From the NCBI RefSeq assembly GCF_007004645.1, contig NZ_ML660028.1:523-53404 (forward strand): a stretch of 52,882 bases of DNA, in the 5' to 3' direction. The position numbers and the translations under genes are program-made. Within the stretch, counting starts at the first letter, position 1. Every line of letters begins with the position of its first letter. Below, piece after piece: positions 1-9,460 of this stretch. The stretch is from Aliiroseovarius halocynthiae (GTDB lineage Bacteria; Pseudomonadota; Alphaproteobacteria; Rhodobacterales; Rhodobacteraceae). The notes beneath the pieces were generated by a model that was not told where the DNA came from, searched no databases, and saw nothing but the letters and a program-made list of their open reading frames with translations.

Positions 1-61
1 GGAGAGTACCGCAAAGTGTGGGGCAGTTGTGTTTCGGGGTTGAGGGTGGCAGGGGTTTCCC

Positions 62-721
62 ATGTCAGCCGCTCCGGAAATCTATCAGCTGAAAGTTCGC
101 CTTCTCGGCATCAGCCCGATGATATGGCGGCGTGTGCTGGTGCCGACCTCGACGACTTTGCGCGAATTGCACGGCATTTTTCAGGTGGCGATGGGCTGGG
201 AGGGCATTCACCTGTTTATCTTCGATGTCTACGCGGTTCGGTACGGCTCGTTCGAATTGCATGTGGCGAACCCGGATGTTTCCTTGCAGGAGTTCGAGCT
301 TCGAGCGAATGAACGGTTCTCGTATATCTACGATATGGGCGATCACTGGGAACACGAAATCCGCGTTGAAGCGATCAACCCGCCGCCGAAAAAATCCTAT
401 CCGGTCTGCACGGGCGGTTCCGGGGTTTGTCCGCCGGAGGATTGCGGCGGGCCGCACGGATATCTTGAGCGGCGGGATGAAACCGAGAGTTACGACGCCT
501 GGAGAGACATGGACATCATGACTGGCTTTCTGGAAGACGTCGTGGCTGCGGATGCACCAGAACGCCCTGTATCTGACTTCCTGTCCGACGATGTGGAAGC
601 CGCGATGGAGCGGATGATTGCCCGAAAGCCGTTCGTGGAAGGAAAGTTCTCGCGAGGTGCTGTGAACAAACGGTTTCGGGCCGGTGAGCACCGGGATCTG
701 ATGCACCAGCAGATGTGGTAG
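62..721 (+). CDS. Plasmid pRiA4b ORF-3 family protein
   Basis: A 219-residue protein of the pRiA4b ORF-3-like (IS1096 TnpR-like) family. The family signature is visible: an N-terminal LLGISPMIWRRV segment, then MGWEGIHLF around residue 45, and YDMGDHWEHEI near residue 95. These proteins often sit beside mobile elements; their biochemical role is not established. The ATG at 62 starts directly at the conserved region. It is followed by a hairpin (743-773) and then a decayed resolvase, so this end of the window may be the remains of a mobile element. Family assignment is fairly secure; function is unknown. Confidence 0.8.
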   Translation: MSAAPEIYQLKVRLLGISPMIWRRVLVPTSTTLRELHGIFQVAMGWEGIHLFIFDVYAVRYGSFELHVANPDVSLQEFELRANERFSYIYDMGDHWEHEIRVEAINPPPKKSYPVCTGGSGVCPPEDCGGPHGYLERRDETESYDAWRDMDIMTGFLEDVVAADAPERPVSDFLSDDVEAAMERMIARKPFVEGKFSRGAVNKRFRAGEHRDLMHQQMW

Positions 722-742
722 AGGGTGTCCGGAAAGGAACGG

Positions 743-773
743 TTACGGACAGGGCCTCAAAGGCCGTCCGTAA
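743..773. repeat. Imperfect hairpin between the pRiA4b-like gene and the resolvase
   Basis: TTACGGAC-A-GGGCC pairs with GGCCGTCCGTAA across a TCAAA loop, about 12 paired bases with one mismatch/bulge. It lies 22 bases after the upstream stop codon. No T-run follows, so it is at best a weak terminator. It could instead be a recombination site for the adjacent resolvase. Confidence 0.4.
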
Positions 774-838
774 ATTACCTTGCATTACTATAGGACAGAG
801 GTATCATTACGTACATCTATTTCGTAACGAATTGAGCC

Positions 839-1447
839 ATGTCCAGAACTTTTGCTTATGCTGGCGTCTCAACCTTCGACCAGACGCCAGAAAGCCAGAT
901 CCACGAAATAAAAACGGCGGGATTTGCCGTTGAGCCATTTCGGATCATTACAGAGACGATCTCAGGCTCCATGGCCATTGCGCAGCGGAAAGGGTTTTCC
1001 AAACTTCTGGATCGGATGGAGAAAGGGGATGTGCTGATTGTCACCAAGCTAGACCGGCTAGGGCGTGACGCCATCGATGTTAGCACCACCGTTGCTAAGC
1101 TCGAAGACATTGGCATCCGTGTTCATTGTCTCGCCTTGGGCGGCGTTGATCTCACCAGCTCAGCCGGAAAGATGACCATGAATGTCATCAACGCAGTGGC
1201 CCAGTTCGAGCGTGATCTACTGATAGAACGCACTCAGTCTGGCCTCGCCCGCGCCAAAGCTGAAGGTAAGCCCTTGGGGCGGCCATCCGTTCTGTCGCAG
1301 GATCAACAACAGGAAGTGAAGGAAAAATCAGAAATGGGGAGGCTATCACAGCCATCGCACGACAGTTTGAGACAAGCAGGCAAACCATCATGCGCGTTAG
1401 AGATCACGCGTAATCTTGTGGGACTTTACGTACCTTTGTTGGGATAG
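839..1447 (+). pseudogene. Degenerate serine resolvase/invertase (frameshifted, active-site Arg lost)
   Basis: A Tn3-type serine recombinase. The N-terminal catalytic domain has the nucleophile serine in YAGVSTFDQ (Ser11), the KLDRLGRD helix and the VAQFERDLLIERT segment, followed by AKAEGKPLGRPS leading to the DNA-binding domain. Two lesions are visible. Family members read YxRVS, but here the invariant arginine is a glycine (Gly9). The reading frame also breaks at the A-run at 1323-1327: restoring one A gives E-K-I-R-N-G-E-A-I-T-A-I-A-R-Q-F and a proper helix-turn-helix ending in a TAA at 1411-1413. As read, the protein ends in unrelated residues at 1447. Probably inactive. Confidence 0.8.
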
Positions 1448-1502
1448 ACCCAAGGCCCACAAAGTTCAATCCAATGCCAGCATCAGAAAGGAAGGTTTGG
1501 CA

Positions 1503-2483
1503 ATGACGCTTGCAGACCATTATGCTGACATCACGATCGGAGAGGATGGTCCCGAGGTTTTGAAACTTGCTGATGCGCTGGTGCGAATATCGGCTGAACG
1601 CGCGCGGATCCCAGATGACAGTGACTGGCAGAAGCATTCAGTCTCGGGTCGCTACACATCGTTGAACATCGCGCCAGATGTACAGTTCTTTTCCTGCGAC
1701 ATGCAATTCACCCAAGACACTCAGTGGCAAAGCCGTATGCCCCCAGGTATTTGGGTTGGAGCCTTGTTCAGTGGCGCAAGCGCGACCCGCCTGCAAGGCG
1801 TTGAAATTCAGTTTCCGGGAAATGGATTGCCGATGTTGCTATCGGTCGGCCAACCGAGCGACTTCACGGACATTCCGATGTCCATGAAACGGCTGCGTAT
1901 GTCCTCGTTCTTGATGGGAAAAGGGTTTTTCGACGATGTGGGCGCCGATGATCCCACCGATCATATGCGAGGTTTGAAGAACCTTATGCGCCCTGGTGTC
2001 AATGTCCTACCCCTTGGGCCGCTCGAAGTATTGTCGCTGAATCTGCGCAACCTGTTGGACAACCCTTATTGCGGGGCCACGGGCAAGCTCTTTGTTGAAA
2101 GCCATGTCATGGCATCCATTTTCGAACTTGCCTGCCACCTTAATGACTGCCCCGTCCACAATGATCGAAGCGCGCATTCGGATCTTGCATATGATGCGCG
2201 CAACCAGATCAATCAAGCGCCTGAACAGTTCCAGTCCATATCTGCGCTGGCTGTACAACTTGGGACAAACGAAACGACCTTGCGACGCGCGTTTAAGTCG
2301 GTGATGGGGGTCACCATATTCGAGTATGTTTTGAACTGCCGCATGCAAGCCGCCCGTGTGCTGGTGCGTGATCGAGTTCTGCAGATCGCCGAGATCGCCT
2401 ATCTTGTAGGATATAGCAGCCCGTCAAACTTTACTGCGGCCTACAAGAAATACTTCGGCCACACCCCCGTCGAAGACAGATAG
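1503..2483 (+). CDS. AraC-family transcriptional regulator (YbtA/PchR-like position)
   Basis: About 326 residues. The C-terminal ~90 residues hold the double helix-turn-helix of the AraC family (SALAVQLGTNETTLRRAFK, then IAEIAYLVGYSSPSNFTAAY and KKYFGHTP). The N-terminal ~220 residues are a divergent sensor domain. An upstream in-frame ATG exists at 1416, but the ATG at 1503 has a GGAAGG site just upstream and is preferred. The gene sits immediately before a TonB-dependent receptor and an exporter-fold ABC pair, the order seen for YbtA-FyuA-YbtPQ. It is inferred to sense an internalised ferric siderophore and activate the receptor. Direct repeats at 2489-2547 are its candidate binding sites. 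Confidence 0.85.
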   Translation: MTLADHYADITIGEDGPEVLKLADALVRISAERARIPDDSDWQKHSVSGRYTSLNIAPDVQFFSCDMQFTQDTQWQSRMPPGIWVGALFSGASATRLQGVEIQFPGNGLPMLLSVGQPSDFTDIPMSMKRLRMSSFLMGKGFFDDVGADDPTDHMRGLKNLMRPGVNVLPLGPLEVLSLNLRNLLDNPYCGATGKLFVESHVMASIFELACHLNDCPVHNDRSAHSDLAYDARNQINQAPEQFQSISALAVQLGTNETTLRRAFKSVMGVTIFEYVLNCRMQAARVLVRDRVLQIAEIAYLVGYSSPSNFTAAYKKYFGHTPVEDR

Positions 2484-2488
2484 TCCGG

Positions 2489-2547
2489 CGCGACCAGATT
2501 TCAACAGTCAAATTCCAGCAATCAACAGTCTCCAAGCTCGCGACCAG
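2489..2547. promoter_or_regulatory. Nested direct repeats, candidate AraC-type operator
   Basis: CGCGACCAG occurs at 2489-2497 and again at 2539-2547. TCAACAGTC occurs at 2501-2509 and 2522-2530, nested inside. The inner copies are 21 bp apart (two helical turns) and the outer copies 50 bp apart, all in the same orientation. Same-face direct repeats are how AraC-family activators bind DNA. The repeats lie between the araC-type gene and the receptor start. Confidence 0.5.
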
Positions 2548-2669
2548 TTTAACCTAGCGTTAAGACTTTGCCGTCTCGCCGGGTCAGGCCCGTTCGAGTT
2601 GTAGCCAAGAACTGCGTCTTCGCATTCCAGCCATCAAAATACACGTCGCTGGTCAGGCGTTGGGAAGGA

Positions 2670-4859
2670 ATGGCAAAACACATGGCACGCAAAACTCTAT
2701 CCGGTATTGCTTTGAAGTTAACGTTGTCGGCGGCTTTGCTGACCAGCGTCTCGGGGCTGTCTGCTCCGGCGTGGGCACAAGATGCAGATGCTAATCCGGA
2801 TTTTTTTGATCTTGGTCAGGTTGTTATCACCGCCCGGCGCACCGAAGAACAGCTAAACGAAGCGCCCGTGGCCGTCACCGTCGTGACGGATGAGAACTTG
2901 GGCAGCGGACGCGTTGATCAAGTGCTGGACATCGCCAAGACCGCCCCAAACGTAATGGCCTTTGATGCAAACGGGCTGGGTTTCGTTGTGCGCGGTGTTG
3001 GTTCTCAGGCTATGCAGGGGCTGAACAGCGAAACGGGCGTCGGCCTGTTTCTGGACGAAGTCTATATGGGGCGCCCCGACGCGGCCCCGGTCTATCTGGA
3101 TGATTTGGAGCGCACAGAAGTCGTGCGCGGCAGCCAGTCTACACTTTACGGACGCAACACAATTGGTGGCGCGGTCAATCTGGTCACTCGCGAACCTGGT
3201 GACGTCTCGGCTGTGGAAACCGAACTGTCCTATGGCAGTAACGGATACGCGCGCGCGCGTCTGGCGTTTGACCAGCCTATGGGCGACGGGAACTGGTTGA
3301 CCCGCGGCTATCTGAGTTACACAAAAGCGCCCGATGGCATCACCAATCTGGCAACCAATCAAACAGATCTTCCTCTGACGGCAATTTCCGGTCGCTTTAC
3401 CGTGGTCGGGGATATCGGCGATGCGACATCGCTGAAATTCACCATCGATTCCGAGAAGGTGGACGACGACAGCATGGGACGCTGGGCGCCGCTGGATCTG
3501 GCATTGAATCACCAATCAAATCTGGACCACTCGGCCTATAAAAGAGACCGCCGCGGCGGTGCAATGCTGCGCATTGACCATGATTTCGATGCGTTTTACT
3601 TCAGCTCGATCACCGCATATCGGAAGTTCTCGCAAGACTTGGTTATGGACGGAGATTTCAGCGCGGGCCCGTATGATCCGAGCGTTGGTTTCTATGCCTT
3701 GCAACAGGGTCGCGAACAAGAGCAGTGGCAGTTCACCCAAGAGTTCCGCCTTGGCTCTCATGCTGGGTCCGACTTGGCCCCCGGCGAAATCAGCTGGAAC
3801 GCGGGTCTGTTCTATATGTACGAAGACTTTGACGGGTTGGAGTTCTACGAGCTGGCATCCGTGCCACGTGATATGACCAGCCGGGATGGGCTAAAAGCCA
3901 CAGCACAGACATATGCGGCATTCGGTAACATCTCATATCAGGTGTCGGATGCACTTTCGGTGCATGCAGGGGCGCGGGTGACGCGTGAGACCAAATCCGG
4001 GGATGTCGAAATCAGCAGCCCCGCTGGGACGTTCGTATACGGTCCAGCACAGTCTGGATCGGCTTCGACCGAGACGACGAATTTTAGCCCGGAAGCCGGG
4101 TTCGGCTATCAGCTTAATGACAACACGCTGGTTTATGGTCGGTTTGCTACTGGCTTTAAATCCGGCGGTATCGCGCAGTTTTTCAATGCTGATGGCAGCG
4201 TGAACACCTATCGGCCCGAAACCTCGCGCACTTTCGAGCTTGGCTTGAAAACCTCGCTGATGGATGATCGCGTGTCCCTAGGCGTCAATCTGTTCAATAC
4301 CGAATGGAAAGACATGCAATCCAATGTATTCATCAGCGATATTCAGCGTGTCACGGCGAACGCATCTTCGGCCACATCGCGCGGGCTTGAACTGAGCCTT
4401 GACGCAGCCCTGTCTGACGAGCTGACCTTTGGCGCGACTTACGGATATCTGGATGCGCGCTTCGACTCGTTCCAATACTCGTTCTATTCCGCAACAACCG
4501 GATCGACCCAAACTGTTGACTATTCCGGCAATGCCATTCCGCTGTCCCCAAAGCACTCCGCAAGCCTGTCATTGGGCTGGGAGCGCGAATTGAAAAACGG
4601 GCTAGAAGCCTTTGCCAACGGTACATATTCCTATCGCAGCGAATACACGTTCGATCCGGTTGGCGCATACAAACAAGCGCCCACCCATCTTGTAGACGTC
4701 GCGGTCGGTGTGCGCGGCGGCGACTGGGAGGCCAGCCTCTGGGCGAAGAACCTGTTGGATGAGAAATATCTCAGCAACTATTTCCTGATGTCAGGGGCGC
4801 ATGTGGGGATCGCGTCCCCCGGCCGAACCGTCGGGATGACCGTCAGCAAAACCTGGTAA
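2670..4859 (+). CDS. TonB-dependent outer-membrane siderophore receptor 1
   Basis: About 729 residues. A signal peptide (KLTLSAALLTSVSGL ending APAWAQDA) precedes the mature protein. The plug domain carries DLGQVVITARR, then VRGVGSQ and RTEVVRGSQSTLYGRNTIGG. A 22-strand barrel follows and ends in SKTW. The reading frame is open from 2568, but the extra N-terminus lacks signal-peptide character. Starts at 2670 or 2682 fit the GGAAGGA site (spacing is short for the first, long for the second). It imports a ferric siderophore using TonB energy. The AraC regulator upstream and the exporter-fold ABC pair downstream suggest a FyuA-like role. The exact ligand is unknown. Confidence 0.9.
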   Translation: MAKHMARKTLSGIALKLTLSAALLTSVSGLSAPAWAQDADANPDFFDLGQVVITARRTEEQLNEAPVAVTVVTDENLGSGRVDQVLDIAKTAPNVMAFDANGLGFVVRGVGSQAMQGLNSETGVGLFLDEVYMGRPDAAPVYLDDLERTEVVRGSQSTLYGRNTIGGAVNLVTREPGDVSAVETELSYGSNGYARARLAFDQPMGDGNWLTRGYLSYTKAPDGITNLATNQTDLPLTAISGRFTVVGDIGDATSLKFTIDSEKVDDDSMGRWAPLDLALNHQSNLDHSAYKRDRRGGAMLRIDHDFDAFYFSSITAYRKFSQDLVMDGDFSAGPYDPSVGFYALQQGREQEQWQFTQEFRLGSHAGSDLAPGEISWNAGLFYMYEDFDGLEFYELASVPRDMTSRDGLKATAQTYAAFGNISYQVSDALSVHAGARVTRETKSGDVEISSPAGTFVYGPAQSGSASTETTNFSPEAGFGYQLNDNTLVYGRFATGFKSGGIAQFFNADGSVNTYRPETSRTFELGLKTSLMDDRVSLGVNLFNTEWKDMQSNVFISDIQRVTANASSATSRGLELSLDAALSDELTFGATYGYLDARFDSFQYSFYSATTGSTQTVDYSGNAIPLSPKHSASLSLGWERELKNGLEAFANGTYSYRSEYTFDPVGAYKQAPTHLVDVAVGVRGGDWEASLWAKNLLDEKYLSNYFLMSGAHVGIASPGRTVGMTVSKTW

Positions 4860-4864
4860 TACAG

Positions 4865-4895
4865 ATGCTGCCCTGGCCAAGCGCCAGGGCAGCAT
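4865..4895. terminator. Perfect 13-bp hairpin after receptor 1
   Basis: ATGCTGCCCTGGC and its exact reverse complement flank a 5-base loop, starting five bases after the receptor stop codon. There is no U-run, so it is more likely an attenuator or an mRNA 3'-end stabiliser that separates abundant receptor message from the downstream transporter genes than a full terminator. Confidence 0.5.
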
Positions 4896-4916
4896 TCAGC
4901 TGCACAAGAGCACCGC

Positions 4917-6728
4917 ATGAAAACCCACACAGACGCACCAGACGCAGAGACCGCCCCACAATCAGGCAAGGTTGACTTCCTTGCCAGCCTGAAGCTGGTC
5001 ACTGGCGCGCTGCACACGCAACGCGGCAGAATTCTTGTATCTATCGGCCTGGCAACCCTGTCGGTCCTGCTTGAAGTTCTGCCAATCTGGGTCATCTACA
5101 AGCTGATCTTGATGATTACATCCGGGCAGGCCACCCAGAGTGCTTTCTGGCTGCATGTCGGGCTAATGGCCGTCACGATCCCTGTTGGATATTTGTGTTT
5201 CGGCCTGGCCACACGACTGTCGCATGTTACCGCATTCAACTTGCTCTATGGTCTGCGCATGCGTCTGGCGCGCCACTTGGCCAAGCTTCCTATCGGCTAT
5301 TTCAGCAACATGCGAAGCGGGCGCGCCAAGCAAACGATGATCTCCGAACCCGAGAAACTGGAGCTTCTGATCGCACATGCGATACCAGAAGGGATCAGCG
5401 CGCTGGTGTCGTGGGTCATTGTAACCATCTGGCTGTTTGCGGTGGATTGGCGCATGGCGTTGGCCTCGGTCATCCTGACGCCTGTGTCGTTGGGGATCAT
5501 GTCGCTTGCTATTCGGATTTCCTATCGCGAGGCATCCGCGATGCAAGACGCCAATGTGAAAATGAACGAGTCAATGGTCGAATTTTTGGCTGGTATGCCC
5601 GTCATCAAGATCTTTGGGCATACGCATCTAGAGCGGCAAGACACGGCAAAAGCCGTCACACGATTGGCGGATGTCCAAAGCGAAATGGGCCGTGCTTTCG
5701 TGCCCTTGGGGGGGACATTCTATGCCCTGATCCTTGCGAACATCACCGTCATCCTGACGGTCGGTGTCTGGCTTCTGTATATCTGTCAGATTGGCCTGGG
5801 GACGCTTCTGTTCTTCGTGATCCTTGGCGCAAATTACAGCACACCTTTGATGCGGCTGTTCGATCTTTTCCACCACTTCGCGCATATCTCGCTGTCGGCG
5901 ACATCCGCACGTGAAGTTCTTGACCAACTGCCCCAGCACGACAGCCAACAGCACCTGCCGATTACAACCCATGACATTGTTTTCGAAAGCGTGAATTTTG
6001 ACTATGGCGGCGGCGAGGTTCTGAATGATGTCAGCTTTAGCGCATCGGCCGGAACAGTCACCGCCCTTGTCGGTCCGTCCGGGTCGGGCAAAACCACGCT
6101 GGCAACGCTGATCCCGCGTTTCTATGACGTGACAGGTGGGCGGATCACTTTGGGTGGGCAGGATGTACGCGATATGGCGCTGGACCAGTTGATGGACTGC
6201 GTCGGTTTTGTCTTCCAAGACCCGTTCCTGTTCACCGCAACAATTTCCGAAAACATTCGCTATGGCCGCCCCGACGCAACCGACGACGAAGTACAGGACG
6301 CCGCCCGTGCCGCCTGTGCGCATGATTTCATCATGGCGCTTCCTGACGGCTATGACACGGTGATAGGGCAGGGGGCACAGCTTCTGTCCGGCGGCGAGCG
6401 GCAGCGAATCTCGATCGCGCGGGCGATGATCAAAGATGCGCCCGTTGTCATTCTGGACGAGGCCACCGCCTTTACCGATCCCGACAGCGAGGCCGAGATC
6501 CAGCAGGCGATCAAAGTGCTGACACGCGATAAAACCCTGATCGCCATCGCGCACCGTTTGCACACGATCACCGAAGCTGACCAAATCCTTGTTCTGGACT
6601 GTGGCAGGATAACCGAGCGCGGGCGGCACACGGGCCTGCTTGCGAAGGGTGGACAATATGCCCGCCTATGGCAGGACTATACGCTGTCGCAATCCACACC
6701 ACTTCGACAAAAAGAGGATCTGCCATGA
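4917..6728 (+). CDS. ABC transporter half (TM + ATPase), siderophore YbtP/IrtA-like
   Basis: 603 residues. An N-terminal exporter-type membrane domain (residues ~35-320, six hydrophobic segments) is fused to a C-terminal ATPase. The ATPase has Walker A GPSGSGKTT, signature LLSGGERQRIS, and Walker B VVILDEATAF. Exporter-fold ABC proteins beside siderophore receptors (YbtPQ, IrtAB) act as inner-membrane ferric-siderophore importers; that role is inferred from context, and export is the alternative. The gene begins 21 bp after the 13-bp hairpin. Its stop overlaps the next start (ATGA at 6725), so the two halves are translationally coupled and probably form a heterodimer. Confidence 0.88.
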   Translation: MKTHTDAPDAETAPQSGKVDFLASLKLVTGALHTQRGRILVSIGLATLSVLLEVLPIWVIYKLILMITSGQATQSAFWLHVGLMAVTIPVGYLCFGLATRLSHVTAFNLLYGLRMRLARHLAKLPIGYFSNMRSGRAKQTMISEPEKLELLIAHAIPEGISALVSWVIVTIWLFAVDWRMALASVILTPVSLGIMSLAIRISYREASAMQDANVKMNESMVEFLAGMPVIKIFGHTHLERQDTAKAVTRLADVQSEMGRAFVPLGGTFYALILANITVILTVGVWLLYICQIGLGTLLFFVILGANYSTPLMRLFDLFHHFAHISLSATSAREVLDQLPQHDSQQHLPITTHDIVFESVNFDYGGGEVLNDVSFSASAGTVTALVGPSGSGKTTLATLIPRFYDVTGGRITLGGQDVRDMALDQLMDCVGFVFQDPFLFTATISENIRYGRPDATDDEVQDAARAACAHDFIMALPDGYDTVIGQGAQLLSGGERQRISIARAMIKDAPVVILDEATAFTDPDSEAEIQQAIKVLTRDKTLIAIAHRLHTITEADQILVLDCGRITERGRHTGLLAKGGQYARLWQDYTLSQSTPLRQKEDLP

Positions 6729-8497
6729 GCGCCCAGATCTCTGCCCTGCGTGCCGTCACCGCCGAATTCGGCAGCCTTAAACGCCTTTGGGCGCTATGTG
6801 GTGACCTTCGCTCGGAACTGCGTCTGGCCCTGTTCTTCCGGGTCTTGCAGTCCTTTTCGCTGGGGCTGGCCTATGGTGGCGTCATTCAAGTGGCCACCCA
6901 TAGTATGAACGGGGTGCCGATGAGCTTTGGCTGGGCAATGCAGATCAGCCTGTTGATGGTCCTGTCTTTGGCAGGTCAGCTGCTGTTTTCCTATCTTTCT
7001 GTGCGGCGCGCTTGGGATGCCTCTTTTCAGGTTGGGAAGGCGCTGCGTCTAAGCCTGATGGAGCATCTCAAACGCCTGCCGATGGGGTTCCATCTTGGGC
7101 GGCACAAGGGCGATACCGCCACGGCATTGACCACTGATGTGTCAATCATCGAAAGTTTTCTGTCTGATGCGATGGCGAAAATTGTGCAGGCTATCGTGCT
7201 GCCTGTCACAGTGCTTGGATTTATTGCCTCGCAGGATGTCTGGTTTGCCCTGACCTTCCTGATCAGCGTTGTCACTGCCCTTCCAGTCGCCATCTATATC
7301 GGCGTAAAATTTGGATCCATCGGGGCCGAGCGGCAAGAGGTTCAGGCCAATGCTGGCGCGGTGATGATCGAATATGTGCAGGGTATTCGGGTGATCCGTG
7401 CCTTCAACCAGATCGCACGCGGTCAAGAGATGTTTCGCGCTGCGCTTGACCAATTCCGCGCGATCTCGATCCAGATGGTGCTGCTGCTGACGCTGCCAAT
7501 GCTCAGCTTCGTCATCGTCGTCATGCTGGGCGTTCCTGTTGTCGCAGCCGCGTCTGGTATGCGGTTGGACAGCCTGCAGCCCAGCACCCTGGTCACGATC
7601 CTTATGCTGTCCTTTGCGGTATATGCGCCTTTGATCAATCTGGTTGCGGTGCTTGAACGCATTCGCATCGCAGATGCCTCGCTTGGCCGGCTGGACCAGA
7701 TCCTTCAGGAAAAGCCCCTGCCGGTGATCGCGGGGCAGCCAGCCCCGACCAGCAGCAGTGTGTCTTTTGAAGACGTGTCCTTCTGTTATGACGACGGCCC
7801 CGAAGTCCTAAGCCATGTCAGCTTCGATGTGCCTGCCAATTCCATGACCGCGATTGTTGGCCCTTCCGGGTCGGGAAAAACCACGATCCTTAGCCTTCTG
7901 GCGCGGTTCTGGGACGTGACTGCGGGGACTGTGTCCATCGGAGGCACGGATCTGCGCCATCTGGAAGTAACCCAACTAAATGCGTTGATCAGCGTGGTGT
8001 TTCAGGATGTGTACCTGTTCAGCGGCTCGATCAAAGATAACATCGCCGCAGCGCGCCCAGACGCCACACAGGCCGAAATCGAGGCTGCCGCGCGGGCAGC
8101 GCAGGCGCATGAATTCATCTGCGAATTGCCCGATGGGTACGACACAGATGTCGGCGAAGGCGGCGCGCGGCTGTCAGGTGGTGAACGTCAGCGGGTCTCG
8201 ATCGCGCGCGCGATCCTGAAAGACGCACCCATTGTCCTGCTGGACGAGGCAACCGCCGCGCTGGATCCCAGCAATGACCGCGCCCTGCAGGAAGCACTGG
8301 CCGAACTGACGCGGAATAAGACGCTGATCGTCGTGGCCCACAAGCTGTCAACGATTGAAGCCGCCGACCAGATCCTTGTGCTTGAGGCCGGGAAGATTAT
8401 AGAAAGAGGCACCCATACCGAGCTGGTGAGCCAGGAAGGCCTCTATGCGCGCATGAACGCGCGGAAAACGGACGCCAAGAACTGGCGCATCACCTGA
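6725..8497 (+). CDS. ABC transporter half (TM + ATPase), siderophore YbtQ/IrtB-like
   Basis: 590 residues with the same exporter-fold architecture as the upstream gene. The membrane domain covers residues ~25-310. The ATPase has GPSGSGKTT, RLSGGERQRVS and IVLLDEATAALDP. The start at 6725 overlaps the previous stop by four bases; the frame is open further upstream (6668), but that would overlap more of the previous gene. It is probably the partner half-transporter for the 4917-6728 product. A classical siderophore ABC system follows immediately, so this operon may have two routes across the inner membrane. Confidence 0.88.
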   Translation: MSAQISALRAVTAEFGSLKRLWALCGDLRSELRLALFFRVLQSFSLGLAYGGVIQVATHSMNGVPMSFGWAMQISLLMVLSLAGQLLFSYLSVRRAWDASFQVGKALRLSLMEHLKRLPMGFHLGRHKGDTATALTTDVSIIESFLSDAMAKIVQAIVLPVTVLGFIASQDVWFALTFLISVVTALPVAIYIGVKFGSIGAERQEVQANAGAVMIEYVQGIRVIRAFNQIARGQEMFRAALDQFRAISIQMVLLLTLPMLSFVIVVMLGVPVVAAASGMRLDSLQPSTLVTILMLSFAVYAPLINLVAVLERIRIADASLGRLDQILQEKPLPVIAGQPAPTSSSVSFEDVSFCYDDGPEVLSHVSFDVPANSMTAIVGPSGSGKTTILSLLARFWDVTAGTVSIGGTDLRHLEVTQLNALISVVFQDVYLFSGSIKDNIAAARPDATQAEIEAAARAAQAHEFICELPDGYDTDVGEGGARLSGGERQRVSIARAILKDAPIVLLDEATAALDPSNDRALQEALAELTRNKTLIVVAHKLSTIEAADQILVLEAGKIIERGTHTELVSQEGLYARMNARKTDAKNWRIT

Positions 8498-8512
8498 CGG
8501 ATGGAGAACCTT

Positions 8513-9460
8513 ATGAAAATCCTGACATACGCCATTGCAGCGGGTTTTGCCTGCACGACCGCCTTTGCCGACAGCTATCCTGTGACCATTAATGACGGGC
8601 GCGCGGTCGAGGTTACGCTTGAACAGAAGCCCGAAACAGTTGCTGCACTTTGGGCTGCTGCCGCAGATTTGCTTGTCGCTTTGGATACGCCTGTATTGGG
8701 CGTGACGACCTATGAGGGCAAAATGCCAGTCTATCTAGGTGAAAAGCTGAATGGCGCACTTGATTACGGCGACATCACCGCGCCGAACCTAGAGCTGCTC
8801 AGTACATCAAAACCGGATCTGACAATCGGCCTGACCCGTTATAACGCCCCTTACTCGGACGAGATCGAGGCGATTGGGCAGTTTCTTACATTTGATGGTT
8901 TTTCGTTCGAACAGTCCATGGCGTCGGTCTCGGAAATGGGGCGTGCGCTTGGGCGCGATGCGGATGTAGCCGCCATGAACCGCGACTATATTGCGTTGAT
9001 CAACGACTATGCGGCCCGTGCGCCAAAAGAGCAGAAAGAGGCAGTGTTTATTTGGTCCTTCCACGATACGCTCTATGGGTACCGTGAAAACCTGACCACC
9101 GCTGATATCATCAAGCAAGCGGGTACGTCCAACCCCCTTGGCCGTGCCGAACAACTGGAATCGGCAGACGATGCATTTGTTGTGCTTGAAGCCGAAGACC
9201 TTCTGGCAATCGACCCGGATGTGATTTTCATGTTCATCTCGCATGGTGGCGCAGCAAAATTCAACGCAGCTTACGAACGGCTGAAGGCCTATAAAGCCGG
9301 CCAAATCTACAGTGTTGGGTATCAGTATTCACAACCATCTGGCCCGATTGCTCGCGAAATGATCCTGCGTGAAGTCGCACATCTAGTCTATCCCGAAACC
9401 TTTGAAAAGCCTGATATGCCTGACACAGCTCGCGCCACGCAGGTCGAGTTTGCAAAATGA
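8513..9460 (+). CDS. Periplasmic siderophore-binding protein (FepB/FhuD class)
   Basis: About 315 residues. A Sec signal peptide (KILTYAIAAGFACTTAFADS) with no usable lipobox indicates a soluble periplasmic protein. The mature part is a two-lobed class III binding protein: PETVAALWAAAADLLVAL, NLELLSTSKPDLTIG, then LAIDPDVIFMFIS. It would carry ferric siderophore from the outer-membrane receptor to the FecCD permease. ATG codons exist at 8501 and 8513; the second has a GGAG at the right distance and starts directly on the signal peptide. Its stop overlaps the next start (ATGA at 9457). Confidence 0.85.
   Translation: MKILTYAIAAGFACTTAFADSYPVTINDGRAVEVTLEQKPETVAALWAAAADLLVALDTPVLGVTTYEGKMPVYLGEKLNGALDYGDITAPNLELLSTSKPDLTIGLTRYNAPYSDEIEAIGQFLTFDGFSFEQSMASVSEMGRALGRDADVAAMNRDYIALINDYAARAPKEQKEAVFIWSFHDTLYGYRENLTTADIIKQAGTSNPLGRAEQLESADDAFVVLEAEDLLAIDPDVIFMFISHGGAAKFNAAYERLKAYKAGQIYSVGYQYSQPSGPIAREMILREVAHLVYPETFEKPDMPDTARATQVEFAK

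Noticed and set aside
5628-6656. 342-aa open frame on the minus strand
   Set aside because: Antisense shadow of the ABC half-transporter, whose ATPase motifs are intact on the plus strand.
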